A DNA stretch of 64,000 bases. Source: Leptospiraceae bacterium. Its GTDB lineage: Bacteria; Spirochaetota; Leptospiria; Leptospirales; Leptospiraceae. The notes beneath the pieces are model-generated. The model saw only the letters and a list, made by a program, of their open reading frames with translations. It was not told the DNA's origin and searched no databases. The stretch is taken from positions 310,001-374,000 of the forward strand of contig JACKPC010000005.1 of assembly GCA_024233835.1 (NCBI GenBank), read 5' to 3'. Positions 16,207-25,524 of this stretch are shown here, one piece after another. The position numbers and the translations under genes were made by a program. Positions within the stretch are counted from its first letter, which is position 1, and every line of letters begins with the position of its first letter.

Positions 16207-18036
16207 ATGTACCGTTTTTTTATCAACAAAATACGCGAATTAAAGATTATAACGCGTTTTTCCATTACTGTGGTTTTTTCGGTAATCGTTATTCTTTCCG
16301 GAATAATCGGAGTATCTTATGCCAGCTATCATCAAAATTTAGAAATAAAAAATTCTTCGAACCTCATTGAGCACATACTAAGAAAAGACAATCTAATCCC
16401 ACAGGAAAGGACAAGCCTTATTTTAAAAGAATTAAATTCCCATAAGATAAAAATGTCCAAAGATATAGACGCTTTTCTTTATACTTCCCTCTTTTATTTC
16501 ACCTTTATATTTGTTATCATTCTCCTGGTTTTTTATTTAATCTATCATGAATTGGTCCTACCTCTACATCGGGTTTTTTCGGTAACAAACCAGATGGCAG
16601 AAGGTAATTTCAATTATGGAATAAAAGTTAAAGTGATGGATGAAATTGGTGAATTACTACAGTCGATACAAATAATCCGAATCATGTTTCGAAGCTTTTT
16701 TTCGCAGGTTATCGAGGTTTCTAACCAGATAAATGATTCAGCAAATACAATGATGGAATTTGCTGATGATTTTACGAAATCCTCAAATAATCTAACTCGA
16801 ACAGCATCTGATTCTGCAAACTCTATAAAATCTCTTTATGAAACTTCAATCTATATTACTGAAATTATAAACTCACAGGTAACACAATTAGAACGAATTC
16901 ATGAAAGTATACAGAACCTTTCTGAGGTCAGTACTACTATAGAAGAAGAATTTAACCACCTACTCTCTATATCCATGATTTCTGCAAACCGTTCCGAGGA
17001 AGGCAAGGTAAATATAGCATCTGTAAAACAGAGTATGTATGAAATCAAAGAAAGCTCTGCTGCTATTAATAACATCATGAATCTGATTACCGATATATCA
17101 GACCAAATAAATCTTCTTGCCTTAAATGCCTCCATTGAATCGGCAAGAGCTGGTGATGCGGGAAGAGGTTTCTCGGTTGTCGCTCAGGAAGTATCCAGGT
17201 TAGCAGACAAAACAGCCGAAAGAGCCAAAGAGATAAAGACTTTTATTAAATCCACCAATCTTGCGATAGAATCCGGTGTTCAAAAAGTAGAAGAGACCTC
17301 TGCAACAATTAATGAAATATTAAATAATTCTCAGGAATTGGATTCTAAAATCAAAATGACAATTAAAGATGTGCAAGATCAGGCCCAAAAAACAAGGAAC
17401 CTGAATAGCGATCTGGAAGAAATGGCCAAGAAATCTCAAAACATCATTTCTGAAGTAATTCGTCAAAAAGATTCTACAGAACATATGAAAATTATAATCG
17501 ACGCCGCATCAGAGGATGCAAAGAAACTGTCCCATGCTTCAACGATAATTTTACAATTAGGAAAAGATAAACTAAGAACATCCAAATTCTTAAAAACAGC
17601 AGCCAGTGAGTTTACTATGGATACCAGCGATATTGTTCAATGGGATGAAAGCTTCAGTGTCCATGTTACTGAATTAGATGAAGAACATAAAAATTTAATT
17701 CAGATTTTGAATCAACTTTTCAAAGCCATTCATAATAATGAAACCAAAGAAAAGCTTAACGGTATCCTCGAATCTCTAATTCAATATACAATTAAGCATT
17801 TTGAAAGCGAAGAGAAATTCATGCGATCCATTTCCTATCCTGATCTTAACAGACATATTGAAGAACACAGAAAACTGACAAAGGATGTAGTAGAGTATAA
17901 AAAAGAATTTGATTTAGGAATCGAAACTATTAGTTTTGAGCTCCTCGATTTTCTTCGAAAATGGCTCACAAAACATATTCTACACTCAGATAAAAAATAC
18001 TACCAGTATCTTTTCGTAAAAGGTAAACTTACTTAA
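16207..18036 (+). CDS. Methyl-accepting chemotaxis protein with C-terminal hemerythrin domain
   Basis: A 609-residue transmembrane chemoreceptor. Helix 1 is near residues 17-40, a short periplasmic part of about 55 residues follows, helix 2 is near 96-118, then HAMP (LVLPLHRVFSVTNQMAEGNF). The signalling hairpin contains DISDQINLLALNASIESARAGDAGRGF. Residues 478-609 are a bacteriohemerythrin: VQWDESFSVHVTELDEEHKNL, then HFESEEKFM, then HIEEHRKL, then KHILHSDKKY, which supply the His/Glu/Asp ligands of a di-iron O2 site. The tiny external domain suggests that sensing is done by the cytoplasmic hemerythrin, as in aerotaxis receptors such as DcrH. It is divergent from the SpoIIE phosphatase gene. 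Confidence 0.94.
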   Translation: MYRFFINKIRELKIITRFSITVVFSVIVILSGIIGVSYASYHQNLEIKNSSNLIEHILRKDNLIPQERTSLILKELNSHKIKMSKDIDAFLYTSLFYFTFIFVIILLVFYLIYHELVLPLHRVFSVTNQMAEGNFNYGIKVKVMDEIGELLQSIQIIRIMFRSFFSQVIEVSNQINDSANTMMEFADDFTKSSNNLTRTASDSANSIKSLYETSIYITEIINSQVTQLERIHESIQNLSEVSTTIEEEFNHLLSISMISANRSEEGKVNIASVKQSMYEIKESSAAINNIMNLITDISDQINLLALNASIESARAGDAGRGFSVVAQEVSRLADKTAERAKEIKTFIKSTNLAIESGVQKVEETSATINEILNNSQELDSKIKMTIKDVQDQAQKTRNLNSDLEEMAKKSQNIISEVIRQKDSTEHMKIIIDAASEDAKKLSHASTIILQLGKDKLRTSKFLKTAASEFTMDTSDIVQWDESFSVHVTELDEEHKNLIQILNQLFKAIHNNETKEKLNGILESLIQYTIKHFESEEKFMRSISYPDLNRHIEEHRKLTKDVVEYKKEFDLGIETISFELLDFLRKWLTKHILHSDKKYYQYLFVKGKLT

Positions 18037-18086
18037 GAGAACCAACAATTTGGAAAATATTCTTTTTTTTCTTTCAGAAAAATCCG

Positions 18087-18677
18087 ATGATTGTAGAGAT
18101 GAAATCTATACTAATTCTAATAAGTTTTTTATTGTCTCTTTCCGTTTATGCCCAGGTAGATGAAACCAATGGACTGGAAAGCTCTAAAGGGGAGGCTCCC
18201 AAAACTTCAGAGACTTCTTCTTCCTCAACCGAAGAAAAAGCAAAAATTATGGGAGATGATTTAGACCTGGATAGAGAATTCTATAGCACTTACTTTTTAA
18301 TCGATCCTCTTGATTACAAAAAAGAACAGGAGAATAATCAAAAAGAACGTGTAGAAGAAAATCTTCTTTTTCATCTTAGAAACGAAATTCGAAAAAGAGA
18401 CAAAAGGAACGAACACGTACTGAGAGATTTAAACCTTTCTACTATGAGATACCAGAAAGTTAATGAAGATAGTCCCTGGTTAAAAAAGATAAGAGCTGAC
18501 ATTCTCGGAAACTTAAGTATTACGGAATATATATATATAGCGAAATATAAATCTTATTTATGCTTAATTATTTTTGAAATGGACCCTCGCAGGTTTAAAA
18601 AATGTCCTACGAGAGATATTGAGCTTTTATTTGCAAGAGATAAACTATATCCAAAAGAAGAAATAGAAAGCAAATAA
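18087..18677 (+). CDS. Unknown exported protein
   Basis: A 196-residue protein with a signal peptide (MKSILILISFLLSLSVYAQ) cleaved after Ala. The true start may be the second Met at 18099 rather than 18087. The mature part begins with a low-complexity Ser/Thr/Glu stretch, then a charged helical region, and ends with CLIIFEMDPRRFKKCPTRDIELLF, with a cysteine pair that could form a disulfide. No family recognised. It lies 50 bases after the hemerythrin chemoreceptor and converges on argB with three bases between stops. Confidence 0.6.
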   Translation: MIVEMKSILILISFLLSLSVYAQVDETNGLESSKGEAPKTSETSSSSTEEKAKIMGDDLDLDREFYSTYFLIDPLDYKKEQENNQKERVEENLLFHLRNEIRKRDKRNEHVLRDLNLSTMRYQKVNEDSPWLKKIRADILGNLSITEYIYIAKYKSYLCLIIFEMDPRRFKKCPTRDIELLFARDKLYPKEEIESK

Positions 18678-18680
18678 TTT

Positions 18681-19559
18681 TTATTCGGGAGTGATGAGCG
18701 TTCCAACCCCTGTGTCAGTTAATAATTCCAGTAAAACGGAATGCTCTACTCTTCCATCAATAATATGAGCTTTATGAACTCCATCATCCATCGCTTTTAA
18801 ACAACAATCAACTTTTGGAATCATACCACCTGAAATTTCTCCACTCTCCTTAAAATGCTCCACTTCGGTTCTCTTCATTACGCTCTGTGGTTTACCCTCA
18901 ATTATGATACCTTCTGTATCGGTTAAAAGAATTAGCTTCTCCGCATTTAAGGCTCCGGCTATGGCACCGGCCACATTATCAGCATTTACATTTAACACGT
19001 CTCCATTTTCTGACTCACTGATAGGTGAAATAACCGGAATAAAGTTTTTTGACAGTAAAGCATCAATAAGTTTTGTATTTACTCTTGTTATAGAACCTAC
19101 AAGACCTATATCCACTTTTTCAAGTTTCCCATTTCCATCGGCTATTTCAGGCATATATTTTTCTCCGATACAAAGCTTTGCATCTCTACCCGAAATCCCT
19201 ACCGCTTTTCCACCTTTACTACTGATGAGACTGGCTATTTGTTTATTGATAGTACCAGAGAGAACCATTTCCACAACTTCCATTGTTCTAACATCTGTCC
19301 TTCTGTGTCCTCTAACAAATTCAGATTCGACTTTTAGGTCTTTTAGCATTGTATTAATAAAAGGCCCTCCACCATGTACAATTACAGGATTTATACCCAG
19401 ATACTTCAGAAGAACAATATCTCTGGCAAAAGATTCTTTAAGTTCTTCATGGACCATGGCAGCTCCGCCATATTTTACAACAATTGTTTTACCCGCAAAT
19501 TCCGTAATATAAGGAAGTGCTTCTAAAATATTCTTTACTTTATCAAGGTGCTTTTTCAT
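18681..19559 (-). CDS. argB: N-acetylglutamate kinase
   Basis: A 292-residue amino-acid kinase family protein. VVKYGGAAM near residue 27 and VIVHGGGPFINTML near 58 bind phosphate and substrate; EMVLSGTINKQIASLISSKGGKAVGISGRDA, NVNADNVAGAIAGALNAEKLILLTDTEG and SGGMIPKVDCCLKAMDDGV complete the ArgB pattern. It phosphorylates N-acetyl-glutamate in arginine synthesis. The N-terminal helix before the kinase core (HLDKVKNILEALPYI) is of the kind linked to arginine-feedback hexameric enzymes. It stands alone on the minus strand; no other arg genes are in the window. Confidence 0.97.
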   Translation of the reverse strand: MKKHLDKVKNILEALPYITEFAGKTIVVKYGGAAMVHEELKESFARDIVLLKYLGINPVIVHGGGPFINTMLKDLKVESEFVRGHRRTDVRTMEVVEMVLSGTINKQIASLISSKGGKAVGISGRDAKLCIGEKYMPEIADGNGKLEKVDIGLVGSITRVNTKLIDALLSKNFIPVISPISESENGDVLNVNADNVAGAIAGALNAEKLILLTDTEGIIIEGKPQSVMKRTEVEHFKESGEISGGMIPKVDCCLKAMDDGVHKAHIIDGRVEHSVLLELLTDTGVGTLITPE

Positions 19560-19639
19560 AGGAATCTCTTTAATAATACAGGCTCTCGAAAGGGCTTTTC
19601 TTGTATAGCATATATTTTTCTATCTTCCCTTCACTTGTT

Positions 19640-21040
19640 TTACGAAAGTTTTTCAAGAATCCGACTTTCAAGATACGTTTCATAGTCATGAAAACAAGAA
19701 ATAATGTTTTTATAATTCTCAGCCAACTTTTCTCTTTCCCGCTCTATCGCTTCTAAATTTCCCTCTTTTATGAATTCACAAATGATTTTTGCTGCACTAT
19801 GTAATCGCATATGCGGTTCTTCCATAGAACGATGAACTTTTTCCTGTCGTGGATCTTTTATAGCAGCCGAATAATACCACATTCCCAGTTTGCATTTTCT
19901 ATGATCCATTTCCGGGATGGAATGAATATCTTGATCCTGTATCGCTTTCTCTAAATCACGAACCCATAAAACATGATCATGCTTTCGAGCCAGAATAAAT
20001 TCGTGTAACCAGGAAGCATTCTGATTCGTAATACTCCGAACAACATCTTGAATTTCTTCACTAATAAATTCAAGTTGTTCGTTTATATATACACTCTCTT
20101 CCTGAATTTTTGTTGAAGAATCAGAAAGGTGAATAGAACTTTTTGTTAATATATCAGAACCATTCCTGATTTCCTTTAATGCTAATTGTATATCTTTATA
20201 AACCGATTGTATTTCAATAAAGCTTTCCTGTGTGTCTGAGAGTTTTTGGGAGTTCGCCTCTATGCTTTCAAGAATATGGTTTAAATTATCTATATTTCCA
20301 TCCACATTTCCTATTTGCTGAAGAAGGATTTGACTCCAGCTTTTCAGTTTTTCAAATAAAGTTAAAAATTTTTCATTAATATCCTCTACTATAGATTTAG
20401 TCTTTTTTGATAATTCAGAAACTCTATCTGCAACAACAGCAAAACCTTTTCCCATTTCACCGGCATGTGCCGATTCAATTAAAGCATTTACTGCTAAAAT
20501 TTTTGTTGTGTCTGAGATTTCTCTAATATCTCGAATACTTAAAGCAAGCTCACCGGTGAAATGATTTAGGTTTTGGATTTCCGAAAGCATTTGGGAGTTA
20601 TCACTTTTTAATTGTATTGAATCTGCATTTAAATTTTTCGTTAGATTTTGTAATCGATCGAGGTTATGCCCGATTTCACGAGCATTGCGTTCCGTTCTTT
20701 CTGCGATTCGGTTGGCATTTTCGGTATTTTCTAAAATTCTATCCAGGTTTGCTTCTAATTCTTCCGATGAACTGGCCAGATCCTGAGAAGTAGATGCGTT
20801 TCTATCCGATATAGTTAATAACCTGTCCTTTGATTCTACTACGTTTTGAATCTGCTGCGGAAATTTTAAAAGTGAAACAGCTAAATTATTAGATGTCTCT
20901 ATTATGTCATGTTTCCATTGTAAAAAAAACTCAAATGATTTTTCTAAAACTTCTTCAGAAGATAAATTATTTTCTTTATATTTCTTCAGGAACTCGTTAA
21001 ATCGATACTTCCATTGTTCAATTTCACTTTGGTTATCCAT
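19640..21040 (-). CDS. Soluble methyl-accepting chemotaxis-type protein with C-terminal CZB zinc-binding domain
   Basis: A protein of about 466 residues. I choose the ATG at 21040 because GGAGG lies seven bases upstream; a longer frame begins at 21130 without support. There is no membrane segment. The receptor hairpin contains ISDTTKILAVNALIESAHAGEMGKGFAVVADRVSELSKKT. The last 120 residues are a chemoreceptor zinc-binding domain: ARKHDHVLWVRDLEKAI, HRKCKLGMWYYS and EEPHMRLHSAA give the 3-His/1-Cys zinc site. In other bacteria such domains sense zinc or oxidants such as HOCl through the cysteine. It is a cytoplasmic receptor by sequence. It is transcribed divergently from the START-like protein gene. 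Confidence 0.9.
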   Translation of the reverse strand: MDNQSEIEQWKYRFNEFLKKYKENNLSSEEVLEKSFEFFLQWKHDIIETSNNLAVSLLKFPQQIQNVVESKDRLLTISDRNASTSQDLASSSEELEANLDRILENTENANRIAERTERNAREIGHNLDRLQNLTKNLNADSIQLKSDNSQMLSEIQNLNHFTGELALSIRDIREISDTTKILAVNALIESAHAGEMGKGFAVVADRVSELSKKTKSIVEDINEKFLTLFEKLKSWSQILLQQIGNVDGNIDNLNHILESIEANSQKLSDTQESFIEIQSVYKDIQLALKEIRNGSDILTKSSIHLSDSSTKIQEESVYINEQLEFISEEIQDVVRSITNQNASWLHEFILARKHDHVLWVRDLEKAIQDQDIHSIPEMDHRKCKLGMWYYSAAIKDPRQEKVHRSMEEPHMRLHSAAKIICEFIKEGNLEAIEREREKLAENYKNIISCFHDYETYLESRILEKLS

Positions 21041-21245
21041 TAAAAAAACCTCCAAACTGTCTGCTCTCAGGTATGAAAATACCGGGTTATTGACCGCATT
21101 TAGGATTATATAGAAATATTTTCCTGTCAATCCCTTTCCACCACCCTTATTCTGTGAAACCTGTTTATCTATGGGGAATTGAATATTTTTATTTACATTT
21201 CAAGCCTGAATTAGATACTTAACCAAAAAAGATAAGGCTTCATTT

Positions 21246-21746
21246 ATGAAATATACAGTCACACATAAATTCAATTATCCTTTAAGTGATTTGTTGGCGG
21301 CCAGAGAGGATAGATATAAGCACCTTGATAGGTTTCCCGATCTTAAAAATATTACGCTTATAGATGAAAGAAAAGAAGGTAATAAGATTTTTCAAAAGAG
21401 GAAAATTAGTCTTGTAGGTTCTCTTCCTCCCGTAATGGCCAATATGCTGGAAGAAGCAGCTCTATTGGAAGAGTCGGTTTTTGATACGGAAACAAATACT
21501 CATGACTTTAAGCTTTTCCCTCCAAAAAATGAAAAAGTTGTTACAATAAAAGGAACAAGCCTCTACTCTGAAACCTCTTCCAGTACATCTCAACGTTCTT
21601 ATGAGGTAGAAGTGAAATCTTCCGTATTTATTGTAGGAGGGTTAATAGAAACAGCTATAGAAGAAATTCATAAACATAGCCTGGAAAAAGACAAAAATTC
21701 TATTTTAAAATTTTTACAGGATAAAACTGAAACAAACGCAGGATAA
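21246..21746 (+). CDS. SRPBCC/DUF2505-like lipid-binding-fold protein
   Basis: A 166-residue cytoplasmic protein. The opening YTVTHKFNYPLSDLLAAREDRYKHLDRFPDLKNI and the closing amphipathic helix (IVGGLIETAIEEIHKHSLEKD) resemble START-like/DUF2505 proteins, whose members have a helix-grip fold that binds hydrophobic ligands. The middle holds strand-forming segments (IFQKRKISLVGSLPPVM, SQRSYEVEVKSSV). No ligand or partner can be named. A GC-rich hairpin follows its stop. Confidence 0.55.
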   Translation: MKYTVTHKFNYPLSDLLAAREDRYKHLDRFPDLKNITLIDERKEGNKIFQKRKISLVGSLPPVMANMLEEAALLEESVFDTETNTHDFKLFPPKNEKVVTIKGTSLYSETSSSTSQRSYEVEVKSSVFIVGGLIETAIEEIHKHSLEKDKNSILKFLQDKTETNAG

Positions 21747-21757
21747 ACCTCTTACAA

Positions 21758-21778
21758 AAAGGCGGTCAAGCCGCCTTT
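21758..21778 (+). terminator. Rho-independent terminator-like hairpin
   Basis: AAAGGCGG and CCGCCTTT form an eight-base-pair stem around the loop TCAAG, directly after the START-like gene. The T-tract is short. It lies only eight bases before the ATG of the next gene (21786), so it could also affect translation of that gene. Confidence 0.75.
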
Positions 21779-21785
21779 GTCCTAT

Positions 21786-22502
21786 ATGAAAGATACCTAC
21801 CTGACCTTGCTTTACATAGATAAACCGGAAACAAGCCTCCCGGAAACCGTTAAAACCATTAGCAAGTATACAGAAATCTGTCTCTTAGATGATTATTCCG
21901 AAAAGGGATGCAGGGAATTTCTGGTTCATTTACAAGAGACCTATCCTGAATCTATAACAATCCTTAGGATGGAAGCTAAATCAGGCTTATCAAAAACCCT
22001 TCAAAAAGGCATGAAGTATGCAGCAGAGAAAGGGTATAATTATATTATTACTTTTGATACAGACAGCTCTTATGATGCAGAATCCATTACCTCTTTTTTA
22101 GCACATCCTCCCTGTGACCTGGTTATAGGAAAACGTGAAAACCAGACAAATGCTCCACTTCTTCGAAGATTGCTGGCGTTTACTACCACCCGTATCATGA
22201 ATTATTGTATGGTAGATAGTTTGATGAATGTAGTCGGTCCAAATCTTGAAGATTGCACTTCCAGTTTTCGAAGGTATTCATATCGTGCCTTTAATCTACT
22301 GGCAAAAAAAGAATTGGAATCTAGTGAGGAGGATTTCCATATAGAAAGCCTTTTTATTATACAGCAGAATTATGGAAATGTAGATGAAGTAGAAATTCCT
22401 TACTTGTATAAGAAAAATTCTCCCTGGACTTCTAAGTCTATGCAAAATTCTTTGAATTATTCTCTTCGTCTTTTTAAAAAGAAATTTGGTTTTAAGGCTT
22501 AA
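21786..22502 (+). CDS. Glycosyltransferase family 2 (dolichol-phosphate-mannose-synthase-like)
   Basis: A 238-residue GT-A protein starting at the ATG at 21786; a TTG nine bases earlier lies inside the terminator hairpin and is less likely. CLLDDYSEKGCREFL gives the first Asp pair, SGLSKTLQKGMKYAAEKGYNYIITFDTDSSYD the nucleotide-sugar motif and DTD metal site, and VIGKR the acceptor segment; DCTSSFRRYSYRAFNLL is seen in DPM1-like enzymes. There are no membrane helices. It probably transfers a sugar to a lipid carrier or polysaccharide precursor. It overlaps the convergent next gene by 11 bases. No sugar gene cluster surrounds it. Confidence 0.8.
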   Translation: MKDTYLTLLYIDKPETSLPETVKTISKYTEICLLDDYSEKGCREFLVHLQETYPESITILRMEAKSGLSKTLQKGMKYAAEKGYNYIITFDTDSSYDAESITSFLAHPPCDLVIGKRENQTNAPLLRRLLAFTTTRIMNYCMVDSLMNVVGPNLEDCTSSFRRYSYRAFNLLAKKELESSEEDFHIESLFIIQQNYGNVDEVEIPYLYKKNSPWTSKSMQNSLNYSLRLFKKKFGFKA

Positions 22503-23151
22503 TGCCAATAGCTTTTAATTTTTCGTAAATCGGAATATTATACCAGCAGCTTTTATTTAAAACCAACAACTTTAATGTATATCTCTGATGTTTTTCTATA
22601 TATTGGGTTTTTATCGAAATACTTTCAATGAGCGGGTATTTATCATCATTATAATATTTAATCTCTTGACGGATTACCGCTTGATTTAAAATATTTTTTT
22701 TAAACTTTATTAATTTCCCAATTTGATAAGTATTGGAATCTATATATAATAGACCATGTTTTTCTTTTGATATAGAATGGAAAACTTCATATATATTATA
22801 GTTAGAAACTGTTTGAATTTTATGAAATTCTAATTTCTTAAGAATAGTGGGGGAAAACCAATGCATTTCCATTGATGTTAATAAAGAGGGTGTTAACGAA
22901 GAAGATGGGGTGACTATATTATTAATACTTTTCCAATAAACAAAAGAATATGCCTTTCCATCAGGGAGTCGGTATAAAATTTGTTTTCTTTTTTCTTCTG
23001 TATTAATAGAATAACTATCAAGCAAATTTAAAGTAACTTCCTGAAACATAAGATAATTTTTGAATTCTATTAGCTTTGCATTATACAATCGGGCTGCCTT
23101 CTGTATCTCAGAAGGCAATTCAAATGCAATGATTGACCCGCCCAAAAACAA
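22492..23151 (-). CDS. Unknown exported protein, start unclear
   Basis: About 219 residues, not recognised. The mature part alternates short strands and charged segments (LYIDSNTYQIGKLIKFKKNILNQ, YPLIESISIKTQYIEKHQRYTLKLL), which resembles outer-membrane lipoprotein-sorting-type beta proteins, but this is only an impression. The N-terminus is hydrophobic (LILLFLGGSIIAF), a likely signal peptide. No ATG or GTG lies at a suitable place; the only common alternative is the TTG at 23151, which would leave a very short signal. An in-frame stop lies 14 codons upstream, and a GGGGTAAGGA purine run sits at that stop, so a non-standard start (ATT or ATC) or a lost start codon are both possible. Confidence 0.5.
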   Translation of the reverse strand: MFLGGSIIAFELPSEIQKAARLYNAKLIEFKNYLMFQEVTLNLLDSYSINTEEKRKQILYRLPDGKAYSFVYWKSINNIVTPSSSLTPSLLTSMEMHWFSPTILKKLEFHKIQTVSNYNIYEVFHSISKEKHGLLYIDSNTYQIGKLIKFKKNILNQAVIRQEIKYYNDDKYPLIESISIKTQYIEKHQRYTLKLLVLNKSCWYNIPIYEKLKAIGIKP

Positions 23152-23191
23152 TAGAATCAGATATATAATCCGAAGTAAGATTCCTTACCCC

Positions 23192-24670
23192 TTATTTTAA
23201 AGGTTTTAAATTATACAACTTCTTTTGAATCGCGTGAACCGACTTTAAATGTTGCAGGGGGCAATGTATTCCTGCTTCTTTTTGAATCTGAAACACAGGC
23301 AATTCGGGAAGCTCTTTTTCCGAAGCAAGACTTACCATTTGAGAGGTCGAACTTGTATTTAAACTTCCATTTAAGATAACAAATTCTTCGATTCCTTTCG
23401 CTATAATGACTCCATCCGTTCCTGCACTGATTCCATTTGTACTGCCGTTCACCCGGTATACCTGTGTCGGACTCAAACTATACGAAGTTTGCTTGGTAAC
23501 CTTTGAATAGGGACTGGGACTGGCAATATCCTTGAGTACTGTTGGAAGAGGATAAGCAAGTCGCAAACTTTCCATGTTTACAGCAGATGAGTTTCCGAAA
23601 TAAGTTGTGTCCATCGATGTATAACCACTTGCCTGAGCCATAAAAGAAGCAAAAAGCTTTTTAAACATATCTTTCTCGTCCGAACCCAGAATACTGGATT
23701 TATATCCGGTGCTGAATTTAAACGCTGTCATCAGAGTAGAGGCATCTTTTGCCCGAATGCCGCTATTCAATCCGGTAACAGTATTTTTAAAAAAGGCATT
23801 CTTTTCTGTATCGGTAGTTCCGGAATTATTATATAAATAACTCATAAAGGCATAAGCAAAGGCGTAGTCCTTTAACGAACTGGACCAGGTAAATAAAGAC
23901 TGACCGGCTATTCCATTGGTACAGGATGTGGTTTTATCTCCCCGAAAACACTGAATTCTTGCTGTCTGAGGTCCGTAACCTGTCAGGTCAGAAGCTACCT
24001 CACTCGTTCCCTCATCCAGCCAGGTATCATCCAGAGTACCTGTAGCTATTTGGTATGGGTAACGTAGAAGGTGCTGGTATTCATGAGCAAGGGTTGATAA
24101 AAAGGTATCGGGATAACCTTTACTTAAGTCTTTCAAGCGAAGTGTAAGTAATTCGTTTCCATCCATATAAAGAACTGCTTTCTCATTAGAACGGCTATTT
24201 GGAGCATCCTGATAAAAATTTACTGGGTCTACAAAGCCTGCAACAAAACCGGAGTCAGATGTGGCTCCATCTTTAATATCCAGAATTACCACAGATATTT
24301 TCCCATCAGGTGCATAAATCGAAGACATGGTGCCAAAGGCATCTTTGGAAGTAGGATAAATTTTCTCATCAAAAGCTTTTACGACTTCCGTATAATCCAA
24401 ACCTGTCGCCAGATTTTTCTCTACATATAATTTTATGAAAGAGGTTTCTGCTACCTTGTCAGTAGACATACAATAAAACGTATTGGTTTCAATATTTCGA
24501 ACCCAGAAATTTGTTTCGGTTTTACAGTCCAAATCCCTGGAAACTGCGGAACTCAAAGCCAGAAGATAAAGATTCTCCTCTTTTTTTAAAGAATCATCTT
24601 TTACGGTGCAACCCAATATAAACAAAATGAATAAAATTCCGGATAACTTTCTGAAAATCCGCATGTTCAT
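23192..24670 (-). CDS. Lipoprotein zinc metalloprotease (gluzincin, peptidase M30-like)
   Basis: A 492-residue lipoprotein with lipobox ILGC (Cys near residue 21) and AGGAGG six bases before the ATG at 24670. LSTLAHEYQHLLRYP near residue 195 has the HExxH zinc site, and WLDEGTSEVASDLTGY supplies the downstream glutamate. This pattern fits hyicolysin-type (M30) and related peptidases. The enzyme would sit on an envelope membrane or the cell surface. The C-terminal 130 residues (SPTQVYRVNGSTNG and following) look like a separate beta domain. Substrate unknown. Fibre- or host-matrix degradation cannot be claimed from sequence. Confidence 0.8.
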   Translation of the reverse strand: MNMRIFRKLSGILFILFILGCTVKDDSLKKEENLYLLALSSAVSRDLDCKTETNFWVRNIETNTFYCMSTDKVAETSFIKLYVEKNLATGLDYTEVVKAFDEKIYPTSKDAFGTMSSIYAPDGKISVVILDIKDGATSDSGFVAGFVDPVNFYQDAPNSRSNEKAVLYMDGNELLTLRLKDLSKGYPDTFLSTLAHEYQHLLRYPYQIATGTLDDTWLDEGTSEVASDLTGYGPQTARIQCFRGDKTTSCTNGIAGQSLFTWSSSLKDYAFAYAFMSYLYNNSGTTDTEKNAFFKNTVTGLNSGIRAKDASTLMTAFKFSTGYKSSILGSDEKDMFKKLFASFMAQASGYTSMDTTYFGNSSAVNMESLRLAYPLPTVLKDIASPSPYSKVTKQTSYSLSPTQVYRVNGSTNGISAGTDGVIIAKGIEEFVILNGSLNTSSTSQMVSLASEKELPELPVFQIQKEAGIHCPLQHLKSVHAIQKKLYNLKPLK

Positions 24671-24770
24671 TTTCAGCCTCCTGAATAACTAGCTGTTATG
24701 TGTATTTGTAATAAATTAGACTTAAAAAAATGACTTTAACTCTTCATCTTAACTTTTAAGCTGATTTATT

Positions 24771-25454
24771 ATGCCAGTATTTTTTATCTTTATTTTTCTT
24801 TCATTTCTTTTCTCTAAAGTTTTGGGAGAACCTTCTTTTACTTTTTTTAGCCAAAAACGTTCTCTGCCTGAAGGCTTTAGTTTATATGCTCTTAACTTAA
24901 AGCAAAAACAACCCCAAAATGGTTCTTTTTTTCGTTTATCCCGTTTCAGTTACAATAGATTTCGTCTGTATGAAGAATGGAGAATTGAAGGAGTTATTGA
25001 AGAAGGAGGGAAAGAATGGAATTTAAAACCTGAGTCCTGTAGACTTTACAGCAATAAAAGTCCGGAAAAAACATGGGTATTGATTCGAGTAATAGATTGC
25101 GAACATAATCCCTATACATTTAATATAAAAAATGGAATACTGATTTTAAAGCCCGGTCTTTTCAGTGAAAGAACTCTTAGCTTATTTCCACAGGAAAATA
25201 ATTCTCAAATTCCCTTACAAATAATTAAATGGAAAGAAAGCACTGTATATGCCTGGAATCCTGCTATTCGAGGAATAAAGGCCCGGAAATCCACTAAGGC
25301 TTTCTCGTTTTGTAAATCTTCTGAAAATAATAATTTCAAATTCATCGAAACTTTAGATTCAACAGCCCTATTTTTCTTTGAAGGGAAAGAGATAAGTCCG
25401 GAAATTGGGGATCTAATCTATATCCAGGTTATAAAAAAAAGTGATTTTCCATAA
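24771..25454 (+). CDS. Unknown exported protein
   Basis: A 227-residue protein with a signal peptide (MPVFFIFIFLSFLFSKVLG, cleavage near residue 19). The rest is basic and beta-rich, with three cysteines in the mature part (SCRLY, IDCEH, SFCKS). No family recognised. It is divergent from the metalloprotease lipoprotein and converges on the NlpC-like gene, with a strong shared terminator between. Confidence 0.55.
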   Translation: MPVFFIFIFLSFLFSKVLGEPSFTFFSQKRSLPEGFSLYALNLKQKQPQNGSFFRLSRFSYNRFRLYEEWRIEGVIEEGGKEWNLKPESCRLYSNKSPEKTWVLIRVIDCEHNPYTFNIKNGILILKPGLFSERTLSLFPQENNSQIPLQIIKWKESTVYAWNPAIRGIKARKSTKAFSFCKSSENNNFKFIETLDSTALFFFEGKEISPEIGDLIYIQVIKKSDFP

Positions 25455-25486
25455 AATAGTAGAATTTTAGAATATTTTTTTATATT

Positions 25487-25524
25487 AAACTACAGGATAG
25501 AAATCTCCATCCTGTAGTTTTTTT
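25487..25524. terminator. Strong bidirectional terminator
   Basis: AAACTACAGGAT and ATCCTGTAGTTT form a 12-base-pair stem around a ten-base loop. A T-run follows on the plus strand and AT-rich sequence on the other side, so it can stop both convergent genes (24771 plus, 26166 minus). Confidence 0.9.
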
